Assembly: GCF_002855555.1 (NCBI RefSeq)
Contig: NZ_PKRT01000001.1
Span: forward strand, 2,136,001-2,200,000
Direction of reading: 5' to 3'
Source of the DNA: Novosphingobium sp. TH158
GTDB taxonomy: Bacteria > Pseudomonadota > Alphaproteobacteria > Sphingomonadales > Sphingomonadaceae
DNA length: 64,000 nucleotides
Shown: positions 38,699 through 46,751 of the stretch, in pieces
Position numbering within the stretch: position 1 is the first letter of the stretch
How the letters are laid out: each line of letters opens with the position of its first letter
Notes under the pieces: model-generated
Seen by the model: the letters and a program-made list of their open reading frames with translations, nothing else
Database searches by the model: none
What the model was told of the DNA's origin: nothing
Made by a program: the position numbers and the translations under genes

Positions 38699-38724
38699 AA
38701 AAGGGCGGCCCGCGAAGGCCGCCC
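38699..38724 (-). terminator. Terminator after the Ser/Gly repeat gene
   Basis: On the minus strand, GGGCGGCC/GGCCGCCC (38717-38724 and 38703-38710) is followed by TTTTCTT. It also lies just after the rhodanese stop, so it may act in both directions. Confidence 0.7.
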
Positions 38725-38751
38725 AGTTCATCCCAGGAACGGGAATATCGT

Positions 38752-40083
38752 TCAGTCGGCCTTGGCCTTTGCCTTGGCATAGCGACGGCGACCGGCAAGG
38801 GTTGCGGCAGCCGCGCCGAACAGGATCAGCATCGGCGGCGCCGGCACTTCGTGGCCGCCCGAGCTGCTGGAAGTGGAGCCACCCGAGCTGCTCGAGCTCG
38901 AGGAGGACGAGCTGCTGGAGCTGCTCGACGAGCCGGACGTCGAACCGGAAGTGGAGCCCGAGGTCGATCCGGAGGTAGAGCCGCTGCTGCTGCCCGAGGA
39001 CGAACCGCTCGACGATCCCGACGAGGAACCGCTGCTGCTTCCCGAGCTCGATCCCGAGGAGCTGCCCGAGCTGGAACCCGAAGAAGAGCCGGAGCTGCTG
39101 CCCGAAGAGCTGCCGCTCGACGAACCCGAACTGGAGCCCGATGAACTGCCGCTTGAGGAACCTGACGAGCCCGAAGATCCGCTGGTTCCGCCGTGATGGC
39201 CGCTGGAGCCGCCATGGTGACCGCTCGAAGTGCCGGGCTTGCCGCCGGTCGAACCGCCCGAGCTGGAGCCCGAGGAGCTGGACGACGATGAGGAAGACGA
39301 GGAGCTCGACGAGGACGAGCTGGAGGAGCTGGTCACGCCGCCGGTCGAAGTCGAGACATTGCCCGAGGACGTGCTGACGTTACCCGAGGAGGTGCTGACA
39401 TTGCCCGAGCTGGTCGAGGTCGAGGTGGAAACCCCGCCGGTCGACGTGCTGACGCCGCCGGTGGTCGTCGAGGTGGAGCTCGATCCGCCAGTGGTGGTGG
39501 AGCTGAACCCGCCGGTCGAGGTCGACCCGCCCGTGGTCGTCGAAGTGGAGGTGAAGCCGCCGGTGGAGCTGGAGGTCGATCCGCCCGAAGTCGACGTCGA
39601 GCTGCCGCCCGAACCGCCTGAGCTGGTCGAGGTGGAGCCGGTGCTGGTCGAGGTGATGACCACCGAACCGCCGCCCGAGCTGCTGCCACCGAAGAACCCG
39701 CCAAAGAATCCGCCGCCGAAGCCGAAGCCACCCGAGCCACCGATTACCACCGTGCCGCCCGAACCGCCGGAGGGCAGCGGGGGAAGCGGCGGCATGTAGG
39801 GCGCGGCCATCGGCACCATCGCCATCTGCGGCTGTTCGCAGCAAGTGGTGCGCTTGACGATCCGGCGCACGCGCTTGACCTTGCGCGGCTCGCTGCGGAC
39901 CACGTAATACCGCTTGGCCTTGGGCGCGCCCTTCACCACGCGGGTTGCCGTGCCCTTGGCGTGCTTCACATATTGGGGGTTATTGGTCTTCGGGGCTTCC
40001 GCCACGTGCACCGCACCACCGCCAACCAGCGCACCGCCAGCTGCCGCGACAGACAATTTTGCGAGGGCCGTTCGAATCGACAT
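38752..40083 (-). CDS. Ser/Gly-repeat surface protein with PEP-CTERM-like C terminus
   Basis: 443 residues. An N-terminal hydrophobic export segment (SVAAAGGALVGGGAVHVAEA) and a basic region with a CC pair (RTTCCEQ) lead into Gly/Ser/Thr low complexity from about residue 105: Thr/Ser/Gly repeats (SGNVSTS), a poly-Ser run, a GHHGG pair, and about fifteen GSSS units followed by GSTS units. The end HEVPAPPMLILFGAAAATLAGRRRYAK has the Pro-X-Pro, hydrophobic helix and Arg cluster of PEP-CTERM sorting signals, suggesting exosortase processing and cell-surface or biofilm secretion with O-glycosylation of the Ser/Thr repeats (inference). ATG 40083. No exosortase gene is in the window. Confidence 0.8.
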   Translation of the reverse strand: MSIRTALAKLSVAAAGGALVGGGAVHVAEAPKTNNPQYVKHAKGTATRVVKGAPKAKRYYVVRSEPRKVKRVRRIVKRTTCCEQPQMAMVPMAAPYMPPLPPLPSGGSGGTVVIGGSGGFGFGGGFFGGFFGGSSSGGGSVVITSTSTGSTSTSSGGSGGSSTSTSGGSTSSSTGGFTSTSTTTGGSTSTGGFSSTTTGGSSSTSTTTGGVSTSTGGVSTSTSTSSGNVSTSSGNVSTSSGNVSTSTGGVTSSSSSSSSSSSSSSSSSSSSGSSSGGSTGGKPGTSSGHHGGSSGHHGGTSGSSGSSGSSSGSSSGSSSGSSSGSSSGSSSGSSSGSSSGSSSGSSSGSSSGSSSGSSSGSSSGSSSGSTSGSTSGSTSGSTSGSSSSSSSSSSSSSSSSGGSTSSSSGGHEVPAPPMLILFGAAAATLAGRRRYAKAKAKAD

Positions 40084-40304
40084 GGTCTTCTCTCTCGTCC
40101 TGGTGGCCTGACGCCCGGCGGGAAGGAAAACGCCCTCCGGACCATGCCCCTGTGGATGCAGAAACGCAGAGAGCCCGCCTTACGACAATCGTGTTAACCG
40201 TCCTTTGCGTCCCGATTCACGAAAAATTCGGCACTTTACCGGGTCTTGGCGCAGACCTGTCCCGAATTGGAACCGTTTGAGGCGGCAGAGGTTACCGCGC
40301 TGCC

Positions 40305-41333
40305 CTATTTGCCCTGATCGAACAGGCCGGTCTGGCTGCCGGAAGGGGGAATCAGCCCCAGATGCTGCCAGCCCCGGTCATTCAGGCAGCGCCCGCGCGC
40401 CGTGCGAGCGATCAGGCCCAGCTGGATCAGGTAGGGTTCGATCACGTCCTCGATCGTATCGCGCGGCTCGGAAAGGCCGGCGGCGAGCGTTTCCACGCCC
40501 ACCGGCCCGCCCTTGTAGATGTCGGCGATCATGGTGAGGTAGCGCCGGTCCATCGCGTCGAGCCCCAGGGCGTCGACCTCCAGCCGGGTCAGCGCGGCAT
40601 CGGCCACCTGCCGCGTCACCAGCGCATCGCCGCCGACATGGGCAAAGTCGCGTACCCGGCGCAGAAGCCGTCCGGCAACGCGCGGCGTGCCGCGTGCCCG
40701 GCGGGCAATCTCGCGCGCGCCTTCGGCATCCATGGCCATGCCCAGCAGGCTCGCCCCGCGGGCGACGACGTGTTCCAGTTCGGGCACGGTATAGAAATTG
40801 AGGCGCACCGGAATGCCGAAGCGGTCGCGCAGCGGCGTCGTCAGCAGCCCCTGCCGGGTTGTCGCGCCAACCAGCGTGAAGGGCGGCAGCGGCACCTGCA
40901 CCGACCGCGCCGAAGGACCCTCGCCGATGATCAGGTCAAGCGTGCGGTCCTCCATCGCGGGATAGAGCACTTCCTCCACCTGGGGGTTGAGGCGGTGGAT
41001 CTCGTCGATGAACAGGACATCGCCTTCGTCGAGATTGGTCAGCAGCGCGGCAAGGTCGCCCGCCTTGGCGATCACCGGGCCGGAGGTGGCGCGAAAGCCC
41101 ACGCCCAGTTCGCGCGCAACGATCTGGGCCAGCGTCGTCTTGCCAAGACCGGGCGGGCCGAAGAACAGCACATGGTCCATCGCCTCGCGCCGCGCCTTCG
41201 CGCTCTCGATGAACACCCGCAGGTTATCCTTCGCCGCCGCCTGCCCGACGAACTCGGCGAGCGTTTTCGGACGCAGCGCCGCGTCGGCGTCCTCCGGCTG
41301 GCGGAGCGGGGTGAGGTGGGGGTTATCGCTCAC
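40305..41333 (-). CDS. ruvB: Holliday junction branch migration DNA helicase RuvB
   Basis: 342 residues. AAA+ helicase of the RuvAB motor. Seen: [22 protein letters not shown], Walker [15 protein letters not shown], Walker [11 protein letters not shown], the sensor-1 [19 protein letters not shown], and the C-terminal winged helix. The GTG start at 41333 overlaps the ruvA stop (GTGA). Last gene of yebC-ruvC-ruvA-ruvB. Confidence 0.97.
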   Translation of the reverse strand: MSDNPHLTPLRQPEDADAALRPKTLAEFVGQAAAKDNLRVFIESAKARREAMDHVLFFGPPGLGKTTLAQIVARELGVGFRATSGPVIAKAGDLAALLTNLDEGDVLFIDEIHRLNPQVEEVLYPAMEDRTLDLIIGEGPSARSVQVPLPPFTLVGATTRQGLLTTPLRDRFGIPVRLNFYTVPELEHVVARGASLLGMAMDAEGAREIARRARGTPRVAGRLLRRVRDFAHVGGDALVTRQVADAALTRLEVDALGLDAMDRRYLTMIADIYKGGPVGVETLAAGLSEPRDTIEDVIEPYLIQLGLIARTARGRCLNDRGWQHLGLIPPSGSQTGLFDQGK

Positions 41334-41929
41334 CCCGCCGCCCTCTTGAGGCCGATCCGGATCAGGTCATTGAGGCTGGCGCCATCGCCCAGTTCCTCAA
41401 GCGCGCGGGCGACGGCTTCGGTTGCGACGTTGGGCTTGAAGCCAAGGTTCTGGAGCGCCGAGACGGCATCGAGGCTGGCCGAGCCTTTCGGCGCCGAGGC
41501 AATAGCGCCAGCTGCGGCGGAGGGCAGGCCGCCGGCCTTGTCCTTCAGCTCGTTGACGATGCGGCTGGCAAGCTTCGGCCCTACGCCCTGCGCGCGCGCC
41601 ACCATGGCCGCGTCGCCGCTGGCGCAGGCGCGCTGCAGTTCGTCGATCGACAGGGCGGAAAGCACGGCGAGCGCCATCTTGCTGCCCACACCCTGCACGC
41701 CGGTCAGCAGGCGGAACCATGCCCGTTCCTCGCCGCTGGCGAAGCCGATCAGGCGCATGTCGTTTTCCGAGACCTGCAGTTCGGTATGGACCGTCACCCG
41801 ATCTCCCCGCACACCCAGCGAATCCAGCGTCTTGGCGCTGCAATGGACGAGGTAGCCGACGCCGGAAACGTCGATGACCGCCCAGTCGGGACCGAAATCG
41901 TCGAGTGTGCCGGCAAGCTTGGCGATCAT
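41330..41929 (-). CDS. ruvA: Holliday junction branch migration protein RuvA
   Basis: 199 residues. OB-fold N domain ([31 protein letters not shown]), two helix-hairpin-helix motifs ([39 protein letters not shown]) and a C-terminal domain III ([20 protein letters not shown]) that binds RuvB. ATG 41929. Overlaps ruvB, 52 bp after ruvC. Confidence 0.97.
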   Translation of the reverse strand: MIAKLAGTLDDFGPDWAVIDVSGVGYLVHCSAKTLDSLGVRGDRVTVHTELQVSENDMRLIGFASGEERAWFRLLTGVQGVGSKMALAVLSALSIDELQRACASGDAAMVARAQGVGPKLASRIVNELKDKAGGLPSAAAGAIASAPKGSASLDAVSALQNLGFKPNVATEAVARALEELGDGASLNDLIRIGLKRAAG

Positions 41930-41981
41930 GGTTTGTTCCTATGGCAGGGAACGAATGGCGGCGCCAGAGGGCTTTTGCGCC

Positions 41982-42452
41982 CTATCCCCGGACGAGGTGC
42001 GCGTGGGCAATCGCCACGGCCAGCGCGTCTGCCGCGTCCGCCCCGGCAAGTTTTACCCCGGGCAGCAGCACGCCGAGCATGGCCTGGACCTGCGCCTTTT
42101 CCGCCCCGCCGGTGCCGACAATCGCCTTCTTGACCAGCCGCGTGGCATATTCGGCCACCGGCAGCCCGGCGCGCGCCGCAACCAGCAGGCAGACGCCGCG
42201 CGCCTGGCCGAGCTTGAGCGTGGATTGCGGGTTCTTGTTGACGAAGACTTCCTCCACCGCCGCCGCATCGGGCCGGTGGGCAAGGATCACGTCGGCCAGT
42301 TCTTGGTCCAGCGTGACCAGCCGTTCGGGCAGGCTGGCCCGCGGATCGGTTTTTACCTGGCCATTGGCGATGTGGGTCAGCCGGTTGCCGACTTTCGAGA
42401 CGATGCCCCAGCCCGTGCAGGACAGCGAGGGATCGATGCCGAGGATCAGCAT
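41982..42452 (-). CDS. ruvC: Holliday junction endonuclease RuvC
   Basis: 156 residues. Resolvase of the RuvABC complex. The acidic catalytic residues are visible: D7 (ILGIDPSL), E in [10 protein letters not shown], and the C-terminal D pair in [15 protein letters not shown]. Length and order are normal. ATG 42452, 43 bp after yebC. Confidence 0.97.
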   Translation of the reverse strand: MLILGIDPSLSCTGWGIVSKVGNRLTHIANGQVKTDPRASLPERLVTLDQELADVILAHRPDAAAVEEVFVNKNPQSTLKLGQARGVCLLVAARAGLPVAEYATRLVKKAIVGTGGAEKAQVQAMLGVLLPGVKLAGADAADALAVAIAHAHLVRG

Positions 42453-42495
42453 GGCAGCCCTTGAGGGCCGACCGCAAAGGGCCAGCCCCGGCTGG

Positions 42496-43239
42496 TCACC
42501 CCAGCTTCGCCATCACGTCGTCGGAGATCTCGTAATTGCCCCAGACGGTCTGCACGTCGTCATCGTCGTCAAGCACGTCGATCAGCTTGAGCAGGGTCCG
42601 CGCGGTGTCCTCGTCAACCTCGACCTTCAGGCCGGGCTTCCATGCCAGCTTCACGCCTTCCGCCTCGCCCAGCGACTTTTCCAGTTCGCGCGCGACGGGG
42701 TGGAGGTTTTCGACCGCAACCCAGATGGCGTGGCTTTCGGCATCGCTTTCGACATCGTCGGCGCCAGCCTCGATCGCGGCTTCCAGGACCTTGTCCTCGT
42801 CGCCCACGGAGCCGGGGTATTCGATCAGGCCCAGCCGGTCGAACCCGTGGCTCACCGCGCCGCTTGCGCCCAGGTTGCCGCCATTCTTGGAAAAGGCGGT
42901 GCGGACGTTGGTGGCGGTGCGGTTGCGGTTGTCGGTCAGCGCTTCGACGATCAGGGCCACGCCGCCCGGGCCATAGCCCTCGTAGCGCACTTCCTCGTAG
43001 TTCTCGCCGTCGCCCTTGCTGGCCTTTTCGATGGCGCGCTGGATATTGTCCTTGGGCATGGACTGCGCCTTGGCTGCGTTGACCGCGGCGCGCAGGCGGG
43101 GGTTCATGTCCGGATCGGGCATGCCCATCTTGGCGGCCACGGTAATTTCGCGGCTGAGCTTGGAGAACTGGGCAGAGCGCTTCTTATCCTGCGCGCCCTT
43201 GCGGTGCATGATGTTCTTGAATTTGGAATGGCCTGCCAT
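42496..43239 (-). CDS. yebC: YebC/PmpR family DNA-binding transcription regulator
   Basis: 247 residues. Starts [21 protein letters not shown], the family signature, followed by [36 protein letters not shown] helix and [17 protein letters not shown]. Members are transcriptional regulators or translation factors; in alphaproteobacteria they usually precede ruvC, as here. C-terminal [12 protein letters not shown] is the conserved end. Confidence 0.96.
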   Translation of the reverse strand: MAGHSKFKNIMHRKGAQDKKRSAQFSKLSREITVAAKMGMPDPDMNPRLRAAVNAAKAQSMPKDNIQRAIEKASKGDGENYEEVRYEGYGPGGVALIVEALTDNRNRTATNVRTAFSKNGGNLGASGAVSHGFDRLGLIEYPGSVGDEDKVLEAAIEAGADDVESDAESHAIWVAVENLHPVARELEKSLGEAEGVKLAWKPGLKVEVDEDTARTLLKLIDVLDDDDDVQTVWGNYEISDDVMAKLG

Positions 43240-43297
43240 GGGAACTGCCGTCAGCTAGGGTTTGGAATTGGACCGCCCCCTAGCCGAGACAGACAAT

Positions 43298-43615
43298 TCA
43301 GACAACCACGGCCGTTCCCGAGCAGCTGACCATCAGCATCGTGCCGTTGGAGCCGAGCACTTCGTAATCGATGTCCACGCCGATCACGGCATTGCCGCCC
43401 AGCCGCTGGGCTTCGGCTTCCATCTCGGCAATCGCCTCGCGCCGGGCGCGTCCGAGCACTTCCTCGTAAGAGCCGGAGCGGCCACCGACGATGTCGCGGA
43501 TGCCGGCAAACAGGTCGCGGAACAGGTTGGCGCCGACGATCACCTCGCCCGTGACGATGCCCTTGTATTCGCGAACCGGCTTGCCTTCGAGCACGGCAGT
43601 GGTGGTGACGATCAT
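43298..43615 (-). CDS. YbjQ/UPF0145 family protein
   Basis: 105 residues, pentameric UPF0145 (heavy-metal-binding domain) family: [41 protein letters not shown] ... [22 protein letters not shown]. Function unknown. Start at ATG 43615, with AAAGGA before it; a longer frame is not supported. Confidence 0.92.
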   Translation of the reverse strand: MIVTTTAVLEGKPVREYKGIVTGEVIVGANLFRDLFAGIRDIVGGRSGSYEEVLGRARREAIAEMEAEAQRLGGNAVIGVDIDYEVLGSNGTMLMVSCSGTAVVV

Positions 43616-43724
43616 GGTCTCGTGTCCTTTCAAGGGCCTATCCCGCAGAACGAGATAGTTCGCCGCGGGCCTTGCACAAGGGCGGTTTGCCTGCGTTAAC
43701 CTGTTCGCGATTAAGGACATCGCC

Positions 43725-44435
43725 ATGAATCATGCGAGTGCCAAGCCCATCGTGTCCCGCCTGCCGGCGGCCTGGACGGAATTCGCCGCCTTCCTGCACG
43801 CGCCGCGGCATGGCGAACCGTCCGGCCTGCGCGCACCGGGAGCCTGGCGCACCATCGGTGCCATGTGGGCGCTCGACGTTGCAGGGCTGCTGGTCCTGCT
43901 GCTGCTGGTCAGCGGCTGGCTGAAATGGACCGGCCTGCCCGGCCCGGATGCCTTCGACAAGGTGCCCCGGCAATGGCTGCTGCCGCTGGTCGTGATCGTC
44001 GCACCGGTGCTTGAGGAATTGCTGTTCCGCGGCTGGCTGAGCGGCAGGCCGCGCACGGTCTGGCTGCTGGGTTGCGTGCTTGCCGTGGCCCTGGTGGCCA
44101 CCCTGCCGATGGAGCCGGCATCGCGCGGTGCCGTGGCGCTCCTGTTCCTGCTGGCCATGCCGGTGGGCTGGGCCCTGCTGCGGCGATGGGCCACCCCGCG
44201 CTGGTTTGCGCGGGGGTTTCCGGCGATCTTCTGGATCACCGCGCTGCTGTTCGGCGCGGTGCACCTGTCCAACTATCCGCAGCCCGGCCTGCTGGCCCTG
44301 CCGCTGGTGTTGCCGCAGGTCTGGGCGGGGCTGGTATTCGGATTCGTGCGGATGCGGGTGGGGCTGGCAGGATCGATGCTCGTCCACGCCGGGGCGAACG
44401 CGCTGGCGATCCTGCCGACCGTGCTGGCGGGCTGA
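43725..44435 (+). CDS. CPBP-family intramembrane metalloprotease
   Basis: 236 residues, about six membrane helices. The CPBP/Abi motifs are present: EELLFRG (97-103), FGAVHLSN and HAGANAL, which hold the catalytic Glu and His. CAAX-prenyl endopeptidase-like enzymes may process small peptides or protect against bacteriocins; substrate unknown. ATG 43725. Its stop is next to the gapR stop (convergent). Confidence 0.88.
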   Translation: MNHASAKPIVSRLPAAWTEFAAFLHAPRHGEPSGLRAPGAWRTIGAMWALDVAGLLVLLLLVSGWLKWTGLPGPDAFDKVPRQWLLPLVVIVAPVLEELLFRGWLSGRPRTVWLLGCVLAVALVATLPMEPASRGAVALLFLLAMPVGWALLRRWATPRWFARGFPAIFWITALLFGAVHLSNYPQPGLLALPLVLPQVWAGLVFGFVRMRVGLAGSMLVHAGANALAILPTVLAG

Positions 44436-44437
44436 GG

Positions 44438-44674
44438 TCAGCCGAGGCCCAGCGCTGCCTTGTAGGTATCGAGCACCATTTCCATCTCGCGACGGTCATC
44501 GGGCTTCATCTTCCGCAGCCGGACGATCTGGCGCATGATCTTGGCATCGTAACCCACCGCCTTCGCCTCGGCATAAACGTCGCGGATGTCGTCGGAGATG
44601 CCCTTCTTTTCTTCCTCGAGGCGCTCCACGCGTTCGATCAGCAGGCGCAGGCGGTCGTCGGTGGTTTCGGCCAT
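44438..44674 (-). CDS. gapR: GapR-type nucleoid-associated protein (DUF2312)
   Basis: 78 residues, nearly all coiled coil: RLLIERVERLEEEKKGISDDIRDVYAEAKAVGYDAKIMRQIVRLRKM matches Caulobacter GapR, which binds overtwisted AT-rich DNA ahead of replication forks. Start ATG 44674. A GapR gene argues for Alphaproteobacteria. Confidence 0.95.
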   Translation of the reverse strand: MAETTDDRLRLLIERVERLEEEKKGISDDIRDVYAEAKAVGYDAKIMRQIVRLRKMKPDDRREMEMVLDTYKAALGLG

Positions 44675-44759
44675 GGGGCAAGTCTCCGGCAAGATGTGAA
44701 TCGGTTGCCGCGCCCGATAGCCGGGGCGGGAGATTCGGGCAAAGGCGAGGCTGTGGAAA

Positions 44760-45095
44760 TCAGTGGCCGGGCGCGTTCTTCTTCATGCTTTCGGCCATGC
44801 GCTCCAGCTGTTCGGGCGTCGCCTCGACATGGAAGCGGGCCTTCCATTCGGCGCTGGTCATGCCGTGGATCACTGCGCGGGCGCCTTCCTTGTCCAGCCC
44901 TGCACCGGCATCGTTGATCCAGTCGGCCAGGCAATTGCGGCAAAATCCGGCCAGGCCCATCAGGTCGATGTTCTGGGCGTCATGGCGGTGTCGCAAATGG
45001 CGCACAAGGCGGCGGAAGGCGGCAGCGGCAACGGCATCGTCCAGCGAATCGAGCGGGTCGCCGGCGGTGGAGGTGGATGGTTCGGAACAACTCAT
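44760..45095 (-). CDS. DUF1244 domain-containing protein
   Basis: 111 residues. The family core is clear: AAAFRRLVRHLRHRHDAQNIDLMGLAGFCRNCLADWINDAGAGLD and the GMTSAEWK segment, with the two conserved Cys (CRNC). Function unknown. ATG 45095 is preceded by AAGGATG at good spacing; ATG 45101 is too close. Divergent from pyruvate kinase. Confidence 0.92.
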   Translation of the reverse strand: MSCSEPSTSTAGDPLDSLDDAVAAAAFRRLVRHLRHRHDAQNIDLMGLAGFCRNCLADWINDAGAGLDKEGARAVIHGMTSAEWKARFHVEATPEQLERMAESMKKNAPGH

Positions 45096-45162
45096 GGGCA
45101 TTCATCCTTGGGTTTTCCTGCCGTCTTTGCCATAGGCAAAAGCTCAACTGGAAGGGTTATTC

Positions 45163-46629
45163 GTGGCTAAGCAGGAAACGCACGATCATCGCGGACGCAA
45201 GGTGAAGATTCTGGCGACGCTGGGTCCGGCAAGCCGCAGCCCCGAGATGATTGCGAAGCTGCTGCGGGCGGGGGTCGATGCCTTCCGCGTGAACATGAGC
45301 CACGGCGATCACGCCACCCATGCCGAAACCATCGCCAATGTCCGGGCGGCGGAAAAGGATTTCGGCCGCCCCATCGCCATCCTGTGCGACCTGCAAGGGC
45401 CGAAGCTGCGCGTTGGCCAGTTCAAGGAAGGCCGCGCCGTGCTTCGTCACGGCAGCCATTTCACGCTCGATCGCAATCCCGAACCGGGCGACGAGAACCG
45501 CGTCTGCCTGCCGCATCCCGAACTGTTCGGCGTTCTCCAGAAGGGCCAGCGCCTGCTGGTCGACGATGGCAAGATCCGCCTTCGCGTCACCCGCGCCGGC
45601 GATGACGAAATCCTCTGCACCGCCGAAGTCGGCGGGGTGATTTCCGACCGCAAGGGCGTCAACGTGCCCGATGCCGTCGTGCCGATCCCGGCGCTGACCG
45701 AAAAGGACCGGCGCGACCTTTCCTTCGCGGTCGAACACGGCGCGGACTGGATCGCGCTGTCCTTCGTGCAGCGGCCCGAGGACGTGGCCGAGGCGCGGCG
45801 GCTGATCGGCGGCAACGGCGCGCTGATGGCCAAGATCGAAAAGCCTGCCGCAGTGGAGCGGATCGAGGAGATCATCGAGCTTTCCGACGGCATCATGGTG
45901 GCGCGCGGGGACCTGGGCGTCGAGCTCAACCCGGAGGAAGTGCCGCCGATCCAGAAGGCCGTTGTCGGCGCCACGCGCCGCTCGGGCAAGCCGGTGGTCG
46001 TGGCCACGCAGATGCTCGAATCGATGATCGAAAGCCCTGCGCCGACCCGCGCCGAAGTGTCCGACGTGGCCAACGCGGTTTACGACGGGGCGGATGCCGT
46101 GATGCTTTCGGCAGAGACCGCATCGGGGGCCTGGCCGGTAGAGGCGGTGACGATCATGGACCGCATCGCCTATCAGGTGGAACGCGATCCCGGCTACCGC
46201 CGCCAGGTCAACTATGCCGAAGTGCTGCCCGATAACACCACCGCCGATGCGCTTGCCCGCGCTTCGGCCCAGATCGCCGAAACGCTGGCGATCGCGGGCA
46301 TCATCGTGTTCACCGGTTCGGGCAGCACGGCCCGGCGCGTCGCGCGCGAGCGGCCCGGTGCGCCGATGCTGGTGCTCACGCCCTCGCCCAAGATCGCCCG
46401 CAAGATGGCCCTGCTGTGGGGTGCCCATGCCGTGCACACCAAGGACATCGGCTCGTTCGAGGAAATGATCGCCAAGGGCAAGCGCATGGCGCTGCGCCAT
46501 GGATTCGGCTCGGCGGGGTCGAAGCTGATCGCGCTGGCAGGGGTCCCGTTCGGCACGCCGGGGTCTACCAACCTGCTCCACGTGGTGACGCTGTCCGGCG
46601 ACGAATTGAAGCGCCACAGCGCCGATTGA
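45163..46629 (+). CDS. pyk: Pyruvate kinase
   Basis: 488 residues. Converts PEP and ADP to pyruvate and ATP. Seen: TLGPASRSPEMIAKLLRAGVDAFRVNMSHGDH, MAKIEKPAAVE, VARGDLGVELNPEEVPPIQK and the B domain around 75-170. The C-terminal allosteric domain is complete. GTG 45163 is preceded by GGAAGGG. Confidence 0.96.
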   Translation: MAKQETHDHRGRKVKILATLGPASRSPEMIAKLLRAGVDAFRVNMSHGDHATHAETIANVRAAEKDFGRPIAILCDLQGPKLRVGQFKEGRAVLRHGSHFTLDRNPEPGDENRVCLPHPELFGVLQKGQRLLVDDGKIRLRVTRAGDDEILCTAEVGGVISDRKGVNVPDAVVPIPALTEKDRRDLSFAVEHGADWIALSFVQRPEDVAEARRLIGGNGALMAKIEKPAAVERIEEIIELSDGIMVARGDLGVELNPEEVPPIQKAVVGATRRSGKPVVVATQMLESMIESPAPTRAEVSDVANAVYDGADAVMLSAETASGAWPVEAVTIMDRIAYQVERDPGYRRQVNYAEVLPDNTTADALARASAQIAETLAIAGIIVFTGSGSTARRVARERPGAPMLVLTPSPKIARKMALLWGAHAVHTKDIGSFEEMIAKGKRMALRHGFGSAGSKLIALAGVPFGTPGSTNLLHVVTLSGDELKRHSAD

Positions 46630-46700
46630 CGCTACGGAACGCTGGATTTCCGGTTTCATGTTGCAAATGCGAAATGCGCCGCTAATGGCGCTTGGTGAGG

Positions 46701-46720
46701 ATTTAATCGATCGATTAAAT
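46701..46720. promoter_or_regulatory. 20-bp perfect palindrome, candidate TetR-type operator
   Basis: ATTTAATCGATCGATTAAAT is its own reverse complement and lies 31 bp before the TonB-receptor start. Its size and symmetry fit a TetR-family repressor site. Not seen elsewhere in the window. Confidence 0.65.
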
Positions 46721-46751
46721 TTCGCCACAAGACTGTCGCAGGGAGCAACCA

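Noticed and set aside
39230..39799. Plus-strand Glu/Pro-rich open frame within the Ser/Gly repeat gene
   Set aside because: It is the complement of the Ser/Gly/Thr repeats; no start context and no homology.
43696..43715. TTAA...TTAA resembling a CtrA box before the CPBP gene
   Set aside because: Spacing is 11 bp, not the 7 bp of CtrA sites.
46634..46665. GGAAC...GTT resembling an EcfG stress promoter before the TonB receptor
   Set aside because: The spacing does not fit the 16-17 bp required.
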